From the NCBI RefSeq assembly GCF_000023885.1, contig NC_013165.1, forward strand, positions 682,001 through 746,000: a stretch of DNA of 64,000 bases, written 5' to 3'. Below, piece after piece: positions 1 to 6,374 of the stretch. How positions within the stretch are numbered: position 1 is the first letter of the stretch; every line of letters begins with the position of its first letter. The position numbers and the translations under genes were made by a program. The stretch comes from Slackia heliotrinireducens DSM 20476. GTDB taxonomy: Bacteria > Actinomycetota > Coriobacteriia > Coriobacteriales > Eggerthellaceae. The notes under the pieces were generated by a model. That model was not told where the DNA came from, ran no database searches, and worked only from the letters and a program-made list of their open reading frames with translations.

Positions 1-429
1 ACGCAGCGATTCTTGCGCTCCTGCCAAACCTGAATCCCCGATGAGGTAGGAAACGCGCGTTTTCTATATGCCCGGTGCCCGTTCGGCGGTTTTTGAAGGG
101 TTTAAGGTCCTCTTTTCGGGGTCGCGAGGTCTCAAAACGGGGGTTCAAGCGCTTGAAACGGCGCGACGATATAGAAAACTCGCCTATCCTACCTCAAGGG
201 GTCAGAAAAACTGGTGGGACGCCCGTTCCAGCAAGCATCCGTCCTCGTTGGTTATACATAAATGTACAAACGTATAACAAATACCGAAAACGGCGCAGCG
301 TCTCACGATTCGCCAGGCCTGTGTGACAACGAACCCGCCGCCGACGATGCCGACGGGCACAACCGGTCCGAGTCGCTGGTATCCATGGTCAAACTGGGCT
401 ATAATCGCGAACACTGTAATGTAAACAGG
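1..429. other. Non-coding region before the lysine riboswitch
   Basis: I see no convincing gene here: the small open frames lack ribosome binding sites and resemble no known protein. The stretch holds a long inverted repeat (37-201, listed separately) and a 14-nt perfect palindrome at 144-157 inside its loop. The promoter for the riboswitch transcript should lie shortly before 430, but I cannot point to a clear -35/-10 pair. Confidence 0.5.
37..201. repeat. MITE-like inverted repeat with 33-nt arms
   Basis: Arms 37-69 and 169-201 are reverse complements without any gap: positions pair so that their coordinates sum to 238. Mismatches occur only at 40, 41, 52, 54 and 58, so 28 of 33 pairs match, and the inner 11 (59-69 with 169-179) and the block 42-51 with 187-196 are perfect. 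The 99-nt interior holds no gene. Shape and size suit a small non-autonomous mobile element or a strong RNA hairpin; I did not recognise the family and saw no second copy in the window. Confidence 0.6.
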
Positions 430-592
430 CATGATAGAGGCGCGGTTTTCATCAGTAGCCCTTTAGGGGTGCGCGGAAACGCACAGGGCGAAAGGGACAG
501 CCGCCGAAGGGCCTGCCGGGGTTTCCGTCCCGCAGGTGCCTGGGGTGCAGGAGAACATCCTGCGCACTGCCGCTTGACGGAGAGCTATCATG
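430..592 (+). ncRNA. Lysine riboswitch (L box)
   Basis: The stretch carries the conserved L-box core in order: AGAGGCGCG just after the P1 5' strand, an AGTAG element, GGGCGAAAGGGACAG with CCGAAGGG, GCCGGGG, and the closing CTTGACGGAGAGCTATC. P1 is a perfect 8-bp helix, 430-437 with 585-592. It sits 67 bp upstream of an NhaC-family transporter, a gene class known to be under lysine riboswitch control in other bacteria. Recognised by eye from the consensus; no covariance model was run. Confidence 0.9.
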
Positions 593-614
593 ACCGGCGT
601 GGATTCCATCCTCA

Positions 615-637
615 CAGGTCATGGTAATCATGACCTG
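615..637 (+). promoter_or_regulatory. Expression-platform hairpin of the lysine riboswitch
   Basis: A perfect 9-bp stem (615-623 with 629-637) and a 5-nt loop lie between the aptamer and the ribosome binding site. The 5' strand GGTCATG (617-623) can equally pair with CATGACC at 589-595, which overlaps the 3' strand of aptamer helix P1. Formation of P1 and of the alternative pairing therefore exclude each other. No U-run follows, so this is not a classical intrinsic terminator; control could be translational or Rho-dependent. Confidence 0.6.
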
Positions 638-658
638 GGCAGACCTAAAGGAGAGGTA

Positions 659-2236
659 ATGGAATTCGCAGGAACCTTCTGGGCGCTCGTACCGCCGCTG
701 GTGGCCATCGTCTTGGCCCTCATCACTAAGGAGACCTTCAGCTCGCTGTTCGTCGGCATCCTTGTCGGCGCGCTGCTGCTGGCCAACTTCAACATCATCG
801 ACACGGTCAACTACATCATCTTGGGCACGATCGGCGAGGGTGACGATGCCATGGGCGTCGGCTTCATCAACGCCATCAGCGACCCGTGGAACGCCGGCAT
901 CTTCATCTTCCTGGTGATGCTCGGCATCATCGTGGCCCTCATCAACGTGGCTGGCGGCTCCGCCGCATTCGGCGCCTGGGCGGCCAAGCACATCAAGACC
1001 CGCGTGGGCGCTTCGCTGGCCACCTTCCTGCTGGGCGTGCTCATCTTCGTTGACGACTATTTCAACTGCCTGACCGTGGGCGCCGTCATGCGTCCCGTTA
1101 CCGACGTGCAAAAGATCAGCCGTGCGAAGCTGTCCTACATCATCGACGCGACCGCAGCCCCTATCTGCATGATCGCCCCGATTTCGTCCTGGGCCGCCGC
1201 CGTTTCGGCCACCGCTGCCGACCTGGACACCGGCATCACGGGCATCCAGCTGTTCGTGCAGGCCATCCCCTATAACTTCTACTCGCTGCTGACCATCGTG
1301 TTCGTAGTGGGCATCTGCATCCTGGGCTTCGATTACGGCCCGATGGCCAAGGCCGAGTTCGAGGCCTATAAGAACGGCCAGCTGGGCAGCCTGGGCAACG
1401 AGGAGGTCGTCGACAACAAGCGCGCCTCCCTGTGGGACATGCTGGTGCCGGTCATCCTGCTTATCGTCTTCTGCATCTTGGGCATGCTCTACATCGGCGG
1501 CTTCTGGGATCCCGAGGCCGAAGGCTACATGAGCCTGACCTTGGCTTTCGGCAACACCGACGCCTCCGTCGGCTTGCCTTGGGGCTCGCTGATCGCCGTC
1601 ATCCTGTCCTTCATCTACCTGGTGGCCCGCCGCGTCGTGTCCTTCAAGGACGCCACCGGCTGCTTCGTCGACGGTTTCAAGGCCATGGTTCCCGCCATGC
1701 TGATCCTGACCTTCGCCCTGACGCTGAAGCTCACCACCTCCGCCCTGGGCGCCGACGTCTACGTCGCCGGCCTGATGGAGGGCGCCGCCGACAGCCTGTT
1801 CAAGATGCTGCCTGCCATCATCTTCCTGGTCGCCGTGGGCCTGGCCTTCTCCACCGGCACCAGCTGGGGCACCTTCGGCATCCTGATCCCCATCGTGCTG
1901 CCCATCTTCAGCAACGACCCGACCTTGCTCACCATCGGCATCTCCGCCTGCCTGGCCGGCGCCGTCTGCGGCGACCACATCTCGCCGATCTCCGACACGA
2001 CCATCATGGCTTCCGCCGGTGCGAACGTGAACCACGTCGACCACGTGTCCACGCAGCTGCCCTACGCGCTTACCGTCGCGGGCGTTTCCTTCGTCTGCTT
2101 CATCATCGCCGGCTTCGTGCAGAACCCGTTCATCTGCCTGGCGCTGGGCGTCGTCCTGGTCATCGCCACGCTGTTCGTGCTGCGCGCCACCGTGGGCAAG
2201 AAGTCCCTGGAGGATCGCGCCGCCCACGCCGCATAG
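659..2236 (+). CDS. NhaC-family transporter, probable lysine transporter
   Basis: 525-aa polytopic membrane protein of the NhaC antiporter superfamily with about 11-12 hydrophobic segments. Family members preceded by an L box are thought to import lysine rather than exchange Na+ and H+, and the riboswitch immediately upstream supports this reading. I chose the ATG at 659 because AAAGGAGAGG stands just before it and because an earlier in-frame ATG at 590 lies inside aptamer helix P1. The gene is monocistronic; its terminator has been split by an insertion sequence. Substrate is inferred from regulation, not from residues. Confidence 0.85.
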   Translation: MEFAGTFWALVPPLVAIVLALITKETFSSLFVGILVGALLLANFNIIDTVNYIILGTIGEGDDAMGVGFINAISDPWNAGIFIFLVMLGIIVALINVAGGSAAFGAWAAKHIKTRVGASLATFLLGVLIFVDDYFNCLTVGAVMRPVTDVQKISRAKLSYIIDATAAPICMIAPISSWAAAVSATAADLDTGITGIQLFVQAIPYNFYSLLTIVFVVGICILGFDYGPMAKAEFEAYKNGQLGSLGNEEVVDNKRASLWDMLVPVILLIVFCILGMLYIGGFWDPEAEGYMSLTLAFGNTDASVGLPWGSLIAVILSFIYLVARRVVSFKDATGCFVDGFKAMVPAMLILTFALTLKLTTSALGADVYVAGLMEGAADSLFKMLPAIIFLVAVGLAFSTGTSWGTFGILIPIVLPIFSNDPTLLTIGISACLAGAVCGDHISPISDTTIMASAGANVNHVDHVSTQLPYALTVAGVSFVCFIIAGFVQNPFICLALGVVLVIATLFVLRATVGKKSLEDRAAHAA

Positions 2237-2268
2237 CGACGTTTGCCGCGTAGCATTTGCGCACTAAG

Positions 2269-2282
2269 AAGCCCCGATCCGG
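2269..2282 (+). terminator. 5' arm of transporter terminator, interrupted by the IS
   Basis: AAGCCCCGATCCGG pairs with CCGGGTCGGGGCTT at 3742-3755 (14 bp, one G-T pair). Before the insertion the loop was CAAC and the hairpin ended in TTTTCTT, an ordinary intrinsic terminator 32 bp after the transporter stop codon. The two arms now lie 1.46 kb apart. Confidence 0.8.
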
Positions 2283-2326
2283 CAACTGAACTGCACCCCA
2301 GTTCTTGGACGGGCCAATAAAGCGGC

Positions 2327-3178
2327 CTAAGCCGCACACAGGGACTGATTCCGGAACTCCTCCGGGGTCAGTCCCTTCAGTTTAACCTGACGCCTCCTCG
2401 TGTTCCAGTGGACGATGTATGCATCTAAGTCGCGCTTGAACTCCTCGAAGCTCGGCCACGTCTGGTTCCGGAAGAATTCGTCTTTCAGGTGGCCGAACAC
2501 CTGCTCCGTCGCGCCGTTGTCGATGCAGTTGCCCTTCCTGGACATGCTCTGCACGACGCCCGCCTCTTTCAGCCTGTTGCACCATCCGGCCTGCTGGTAC
2601 TGCCAGCCCATATCGGAATGCAGGATCGGGGCAGAGCCCTCCGGTTTCTTGGAAAGCATCTGGTCGAGCAGCTCGATTTGCTGGGCCATGTTGGGGTGCA
2701 GCGATGTCGACCAGGCGACGATCTCCTTGCTCCCGAAGTCGTAGACCGGCGCGAAGTAGGCCTTGCCCCAAGGCTGTTTGAACTCGGTGACGTCGGTGCC
2801 CATCTTCTCCCACGGAGCGTCGGCGGCAAAGTCCCGACCGATGACGTTCTCGAACGTCTCGCCGACCACGCCCTTGTACGAGTTGTACTTGTGGTAGTCG
2901 GTCTCGCGGCGGATGCCGCAGCCGATGCCCATCTCGTGCATCATCTTGAGCACGGTCTTGTCGGCGATGACCGCATCCTGCTCGGCGCGCAGGCACATGG
3001 CGATCTGCCTGTGGCCGCATCCGTTCGCGGTCCTCGAGAATATCTCGCCGACCGCCTCCCACAGCTCCGGCCTGGTCGGAGCCTTCGGGTGCGATATCGC
3101 GTAGTAGTAGCTCGACCTGGCGAGCCCTGCGCACTCGAGCAGGTCGGAGAGGGGGTATTGCCCTGAAAGCTCGCTCAC
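2327..3178 (-). CDS. IS3-family transposase OrfB, DDE catalytic domain
   Basis: 283-aa integrase-fold transposase. The catalytic triad is visible as Asp129 (GTDVTEF), Asp189 (HSDMGWQY) and Glu225 (NGATEQVFGHLK), with 59 and 35 residues between them, the spacing expected of IS3 enzymes. The N-terminal part carries the HTH_21-like region (LLECAGLARSSYYY). The start shown is GTG overlapping the orfA stop by four bases (GTGA). The functional transposase is more likely the OrfAB fusion made by -1 frameshifting at the A7 run upstream, because the frame stays open back to that point. Confidence 0.93.
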   Translation of the reverse strand: MSELSGQYPLSDLLECAGLARSSYYYAISHPKAPTRPELWEAVGEIFSRTANGCGHRQIAMCLRAEQDAVIADKTVLKMMHEMGIGCGIRRETDYHKYNSYKGVVGETFENVIGRDFAADAPWEKMGTDVTEFKQPWGKAYFAPVYDFGSKEIVAWSTSLHPNMAQQIELLDQMLSKKPEGSAPILHSDMGWQYQQAGWCNRLKEAGVVQSMSRKGNCIDNGATEQVFGHLKDEFFRNQTWPSFEEFKRDLDAYIVHWNTRRRQVKLKGLTPEEFRNQSLCAA

Positions 3179-3690
3179 GGCCGCGGCCTTCTCGCGGTTC
3201 GAGAGCGCTTCTCCGCCTTCAGGGCTATCGATTTTTTTAGGTAGGCGTTCTCCGCCTCGAGCTTCTGTATCCGGCGTTCCAGCTCCTGCTCGCGCGTCAG
3301 CTTCCTGGGCGGCGAGCCGGACCCCCTGGGCCTTCCCTTCGGCTTGGGCCTGAGCGCCTCGGGGCCGCCTTCCCGGTATGCTCTCATCCAGTTCTTCAGC
3401 GGAGTCATCGAGGCGATCCCGAACTTTGCCATAGCTTCCGCCTTCGACACGCCATCGTCGACGACAGCTCGTGCCGCAGCTACTTTGGTCTCAAACGAAT
3501 ACTTGGTGTACTTGTGCCCCATAACCATCAGCCCTTCGATGCCAACGGATCTGTAGGTGTCAATCCATTGTCTCACGGCTTCGTAGGGAACTTCGATTAA
3601 ATCTGCGATGGTTCGGACTCCGTATCCCTCGTCGTAGAGCTCCGCGGCTCTCGACCTTGTGACAGCATCATAGATTGTCCTTCGGGTCAT
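3175..3690 (-). CDS. IS3-family OrfA, helix-turn-helix and leucine-zipper subunit
   Basis: 171-aa protein with two HTH segments (about 20-45, YGVRTIADLIEVPYEAVRQW, and about 75-100) followed by a basic linker and a C-terminal coiled coil (ELERRIQKLEAENAYLKKSI), the usual IS150 OrfA plan. It binds the IS ends and multimerises. Start ATG 3690 follows GGGAGG at good distance; that site is buried in a hairpin at the IS end. The A7 run (T7 at 3232-3238 on the plus strand), near the coiled-coil codons AYLKKS, is the likely frameshift site into orfB. Confidence 0.9.
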   Translation of the reverse strand: MTRRTIYDAVTRSRAAELYDEGYGVRTIADLIEVPYEAVRQWIDTYRSVGIEGLMVMGHKYTKYSFETKVAAARAVVDDGVSKAEAMAKFGIASMTPLKNWMRAYREGGPEALRPKPKGRPRGSGSPPRKLTREQELERRIQKLEAENAYLKKSIALKAEKRSRTARRPRP

Positions 3691-3697
3691 ATAAGAA

Positions 3698-3731
3698 GCC
3701 TCCCTTTTCTCATGTCCAAGAAAAGGGAGGC
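3698..3731 (-). promoter_or_regulatory. IS-end hairpin covering the orfA ribosome binding site
   Basis: A perfect 13-bp stem, 3698-3710 with 3719-3731, with an 8-nt loop. Its promoter-distal strand contains the orfA Shine-Dalgarno sequence AAAAGGGAGG. A transcript entering from outside the element would fold this hairpin and hide the site, as is known for IS10 and IS50, whereas a transcript starting inside would not. Confidence 0.65.
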
Positions 3732-3741
3732 AGTTAACAAC

Positions 3742-3757
3742 CCGGGTCGGGGCTTTT
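3742..3757 (+). terminator. 3' arm and U-run of the split transporter terminator
   Basis: Partner of the arm at 2269-2282, followed by TTTTCTT. It lies directly after the right-hand CAAC copy. Confidence 0.8.
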
Positions 3758-3899
3758 CTTCATGTGGGGAAGGTGCTGCGGGCGGGCGGCCGCCGTTCCG
3801 ATGCGGGCGCGTCCTCTCGGCGTTCGGGAAGGCGCTGCGGATGCAACCGCGGCCACGACCAGGACGCTTTCTCTCGGCGTTCGGGAAGGTGCCGCGGAC
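3754..3899. repeat. Three degenerate direct repeats of about 55 bp
   Basis: TCTCGGCGTTCGGGAAGG occurs exactly at 3815-3832 and 3872-3889, 57 bp apart, each followed by a GYGCYGCGGA-like continuation; a third weaker copy ending GGGGAAGGTGCTGCGG lies at 3766-3780. The stretch separates the IS from the nitroreductase stop codon. The open frame on the minus strand through it has no ribosome binding site, so I treat it as intergenic repeat DNA. Confidence 0.5.
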
Positions 3900-3904
3900 G
3901 CGCG

Positions 3905-4405
3905 TTACAGCCAGTGGACGCGGGATTCGTCGTAACGCTCGGCGCCGTGGGCGGCCACTTCGCCTTCGGGCCACCCGCAGGCGATTTGCGCGAAGGGACG
4001 CAGCCCCTGGGGATTGCCCAGCGCCTCAAGCGTGGCCGCCATGCGGTCCTCGAAAGGTTCGACAGCCATCCAAACGCAGCCCAGCCCCAGGTCGGCGGCT
4101 TCAAGCAGCAGGTTTTCCACCGAGGCTGCCATGTCGTGGGTGTCGCATTCGGGAAAGCGCGTGCCCTCTGTCCGGCAGCAGGCCACGAACACCACGGGCG
4201 CCCGTCCCGAGGGCTTGGCGTAGGGCGAGGCGTCGGCCAGCTTCTGGCGTATGTCGGCGTCGCGCACCACGAAGTATTCCCAGGGCTGCTGATTTCCGGC
4301 CGAGGGTGCTGCCATGGCGGCGCGTAGCAGGCGTTCCACCAGCTCGTCGGGCACGTCCTTGTCGGCGTAGGTGCGTACGCTGGCGCGTTTGTAGATAGCT
4401 TCCAT
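3905..4405 (-). CDS. Nitroreductase-family FMN oxidoreductase
   Basis: 166-aa flavoprotein of the nitroreductase superfamily. The start region EAIYKRASVRTYADK is the FMN-phosphate-binding RRSxR-type motif, and AAPSAGNQQPWEYFVV is the second typical motif. The C-terminal GLGCVW/ACGWPEG region matches small, dimeric, NAD(P)H-dependent members. Start ATG 4405 follows AAGGAGCAGG; the same open frame runs far upstream on this strand but that part is antisense to the exporter gene and not translated. It is divergent from the MATE gene. Substrate unknown. Confidence 0.9.
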   Translation of the reverse strand: MEAIYKRASVRTYADKDVPDELVERLLRAAMAAPSAGNQQPWEYFVVRDADIRQKLADASPYAKPSGRAPVVFVACCRTEGTRFPECDTHDMAASVENLLLEAADLGLGCVWMAVEPFEDRMAATLEALGNPQGLRPFAQIACGWPEGEVAAHGAERYDESRVHWL

Positions 4406-4431
4406 TCCTGCTCCTTCCGATGCGATTGACG

Positions 4432-4443
4432 CTACAATTGTAG
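4432..4443. promoter_or_regulatory. Palindrome with two overlapping -10 boxes
   Basis: CTACAATTGTAG is a perfect 12-nt palindrome between the divergent nitroreductase and MATE genes. It offers TACAAT -10 boxes on both strands (4433-4438 plus, 4437-4442 minus). I see no good -35 boxes, so an activator may be needed, or the palindrome is an operator. Confidence 0.4.
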
Positions 4444-4489
4444 CCCATCGGGTGCAGTTGGCGCGGGGCGCCGCCAGGAAAGAGGGTCC

Positions 4490-5908
4490 GTGGCCGCAGG
4501 GACGTTCGACATATCGGAGTTGCGCGAAGGCGCCATGCCGTCGCGACGCGAGATGATGCGCCTGGTGGCAAGCCTGAGCATGCCGGCGATCATGGCCGAA
4601 CTGAGCGTCATCATCATGCAGTACATCGACGCTGCCATGGTGGGCAGCCTGGGCGCGCAGGCCTCCGCATCCATCGGCCTGGTGGAAACCACGCTGTGGC
4701 TCACCGAGGGGCTGTGCTTTTGCGCAGCCACGGGATTCACCGTGCAGGTGGCGCAGCTTGTGGGCGCGGGCCGCGACGACCGTGCCCGCAACGTGACGCG
4801 CCAGGCCATTCTGGTGCTGACCGCGTTCAGCCTGGTAATGCTGGGCATAAGCGCCGCCATATCGGGCAGCCTTCCCGCTTGGCTCGGCGGTCGGCCCGAG
4901 CTTCTGGACGATGCGTCGCGGTATTTCCTCATTTTCTCCTGCGCGCTGCCTGCCATGCAGATGATTCGCCTGGGAACAGGTGTTCTGCAATGCAGCGGCG
5001 ACATGCGCACGCCGAGTGCCCTCAACATCCTGGGCTGCGTGCTGGATGTGGTGTTCAACTGGTTCCTCATCTTCCCGACGCGGGACGTGGACCTGTTCGG
5101 CGTGGCGTTTGCCATGCCGGGCGCGGGGCTGGGCGTGACAGGCGCAGCTGTGGGTACGGCGGCCTCGCAGGTTGTGGTCATGGTGCTGATGATCTACTTC
5201 GCGCTGATCAGGAATCCTAAAATCAACCTGCGCATACCCGGCAGCTGGCGGTTGGAACGCCGCACGGTGGCGACGGCGGGTAGGCTGTTTGCGCCCATGG
5301 CCCTGGAGCGCATCGTCGAGAACAGCGCCTACATCGCCACGACGGTTATCGTGGCACCGCTCGGGACCACCGCCATGGCCGCGCACACGCTGGCGATCAC
5401 CGCCGAGAGCCTGTGCTACATGCCGGGTTACGGCATCGGCGCGGCGGCCACCATGCTGGTGGGGCAGGCGCACGGTGCGGGGCGACGTGACTTGACCCGC
5501 GGGTTCGCGAATTTCGCGGTGCTGTTGGGCATGCTGCTCATGGCGGCGGCGGGCGTGGTGCTGTTTGTGGCGGCGCCGTACATCATGGCATGGCTTACCC
5601 CTGACCAGCAAGTTCGCGAGCTGGGCACGCTGGTGCTGCGCATCGAGTCCTTCGCCGAGGCGTTCTACGGCGCGCAGATCGTGGTCAGCGGATCGCTGCG
5701 CGGCACGGGCGACATCCTGGGGCCCACCGTCATCAACCTGGCGTGCATGTGGGGGTTGCGCATTGCCGCGTCGGTTCCGTTGGCGCTGGTCATGGGGCTG
5801 CCAGGCGTGTGGATTGCCATGGCTGCGGAGCTTGTGGTGTGCGGCGGCATCCTGCTTGTCCGGCTGCGTCGCGGCAAATGGCTCGACCGCAAGGTACTGG
5901 CCGGATAG
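4490..5908 (+). CDS. MATE-family multidrug/organic cation exporter
   Basis: 472-aa inner-membrane protein with about 12 hydrophobic segments in two homologous halves, typical of MATE exporters (NorM/DinF superfamily) that expel cationic compounds by Na+ or H+ antiport. Family features include the N-terminal SLSMPAIMAELSVIIMQYIDAAMVG segment split across the first helix and the second-half counterpart MALERIVENSAYIATTVIV. GTG 4490 is preceded by AGGAAAGAGGG. It is divergent from the nitroreductase. Whether substrate is a drug or a metabolite cannot be told. Confidence 0.92.
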   Translation: MAAGTFDISELREGAMPSRREMMRLVASLSMPAIMAELSVIIMQYIDAAMVGSLGAQASASIGLVETTLWLTEGLCFCAATGFTVQVAQLVGAGRDDRARNVTRQAILVLTAFSLVMLGISAAISGSLPAWLGGRPELLDDASRYFLIFSCALPAMQMIRLGTGVLQCSGDMRTPSALNILGCVLDVVFNWFLIFPTRDVDLFGVAFAMPGAGLGVTGAAVGTAASQVVVMVLMIYFALIRNPKINLRIPGSWRLERRTVATAGRLFAPMALERIVENSAYIATTVIVAPLGTTAMAAHTLAITAESLCYMPGYGIGAAATMLVGQAHGAGRRDLTRGFANFAVLLGMLLMAAAGVVLFVAAPYIMAWLTPDQQVRELGTLVLRIESFAEAFYGAQIVVSGSLRGTGDILGPTVINLACMWGLRIAASVPLALVMGLPGVWIAMAAELVVCGGILLVRLRRGKWLDRKVLAG

Positions 5909-6374
5909 CCGATTGCGACCGCGGGCATCCACCCGGTGCGCCGCGGCGGACGAAACCGCAGGCGCATGTGGCACTGCAAAATGAAGGCAAATCGAGCCCT
6001 TCTGGCCGTGAAGCGGGCTTTCTATCTGTATGCGCGTTGGTTTTCGAGGGGTGATTCTGTGCTCGATTTGCCCAAAACACCTTGTGTTTGTATGCGGGTT
6101 TGAATCCGGGCCTCTCGGACAAGTGCTCGGGGGCCGAACTCCAACGGCGGCGTGCCCAATGTCGGCAGGCTGCTCCGAGACCTGGGATGCGTGCGTGGCC
6201 ATCGGTTTACCGACGGAAGCGCAAGGCCGGCCCCGCGGAGTGGGATGCGCCAGAAAACGTGGACGGCTTGTCAGAATCGCTGGAATCGGTTTCTGCTGCG
6301 CGGCTGCATGATACAATCGTTGCCCACCTTCCGGGGATACATGTGTAACAGGTACTTGATGGAAGATACTCACT
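5909..6374. other. Intergenic region with inverted repeat
   Basis: No convincing gene. A 12-bp perfect inverted repeat (GGCAAATCGAGC at 5986-5997, its complement at 6061-6072) encloses 63 nt, and the octamer TGTATGCG occurs at 6027-6034 and 6089-6096. A TACAAT box at 6312-6317 is a candidate -10 for the next gene. GGTTTGAATCC near 6098 looks like a tRNA T-arm but no tRNA folds around it. Confidence 0.45.

Larger units (their letters stand above)
2283..3741 (-). mobile_element. IS3-family (IS150-group) insertion sequence with target duplication
   Basis: The element proper is 2287-3737, 1451 bp, flanked by direct repeats CAAC at 2283-2286 and 3738-3741. The left end reads TGAACTGCACCCCAGTTCTT; the right end (reverse strand) reads TTAACTGCCTCCCTTTTCTT, matching at most positions over about 25 bp and similar to IS150 termini. 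It encodes orfA and orfB on the minus strand with a programmed -1 frameshift site. Both genes look intact. The duplication and the exact repair of a terminator hairpin on removing the element fix its boundaries well. Confidence 0.9.

Noticed and set aside
452-2227. 591-aa open frame on the minus strand
   Set aside because: Antisense to the NhaC-type transporter and the riboswitch; composition is His/Asp/Gly-rich as expected for a shadow of GC-rich code, with no ribosome site.
659-2236. Plain Na+/H+ antiporter call for the NhaC-family protein
   Set aside because: Lysine riboswitch control makes lysine transport the better reading, though ion coupling by Na+ or H+ remains likely.
6090-6120. 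tRNA T-arm-like GGTTTGAATCC
   Set aside because: No acceptor, D-arm or anticodon arm can be placed around it.
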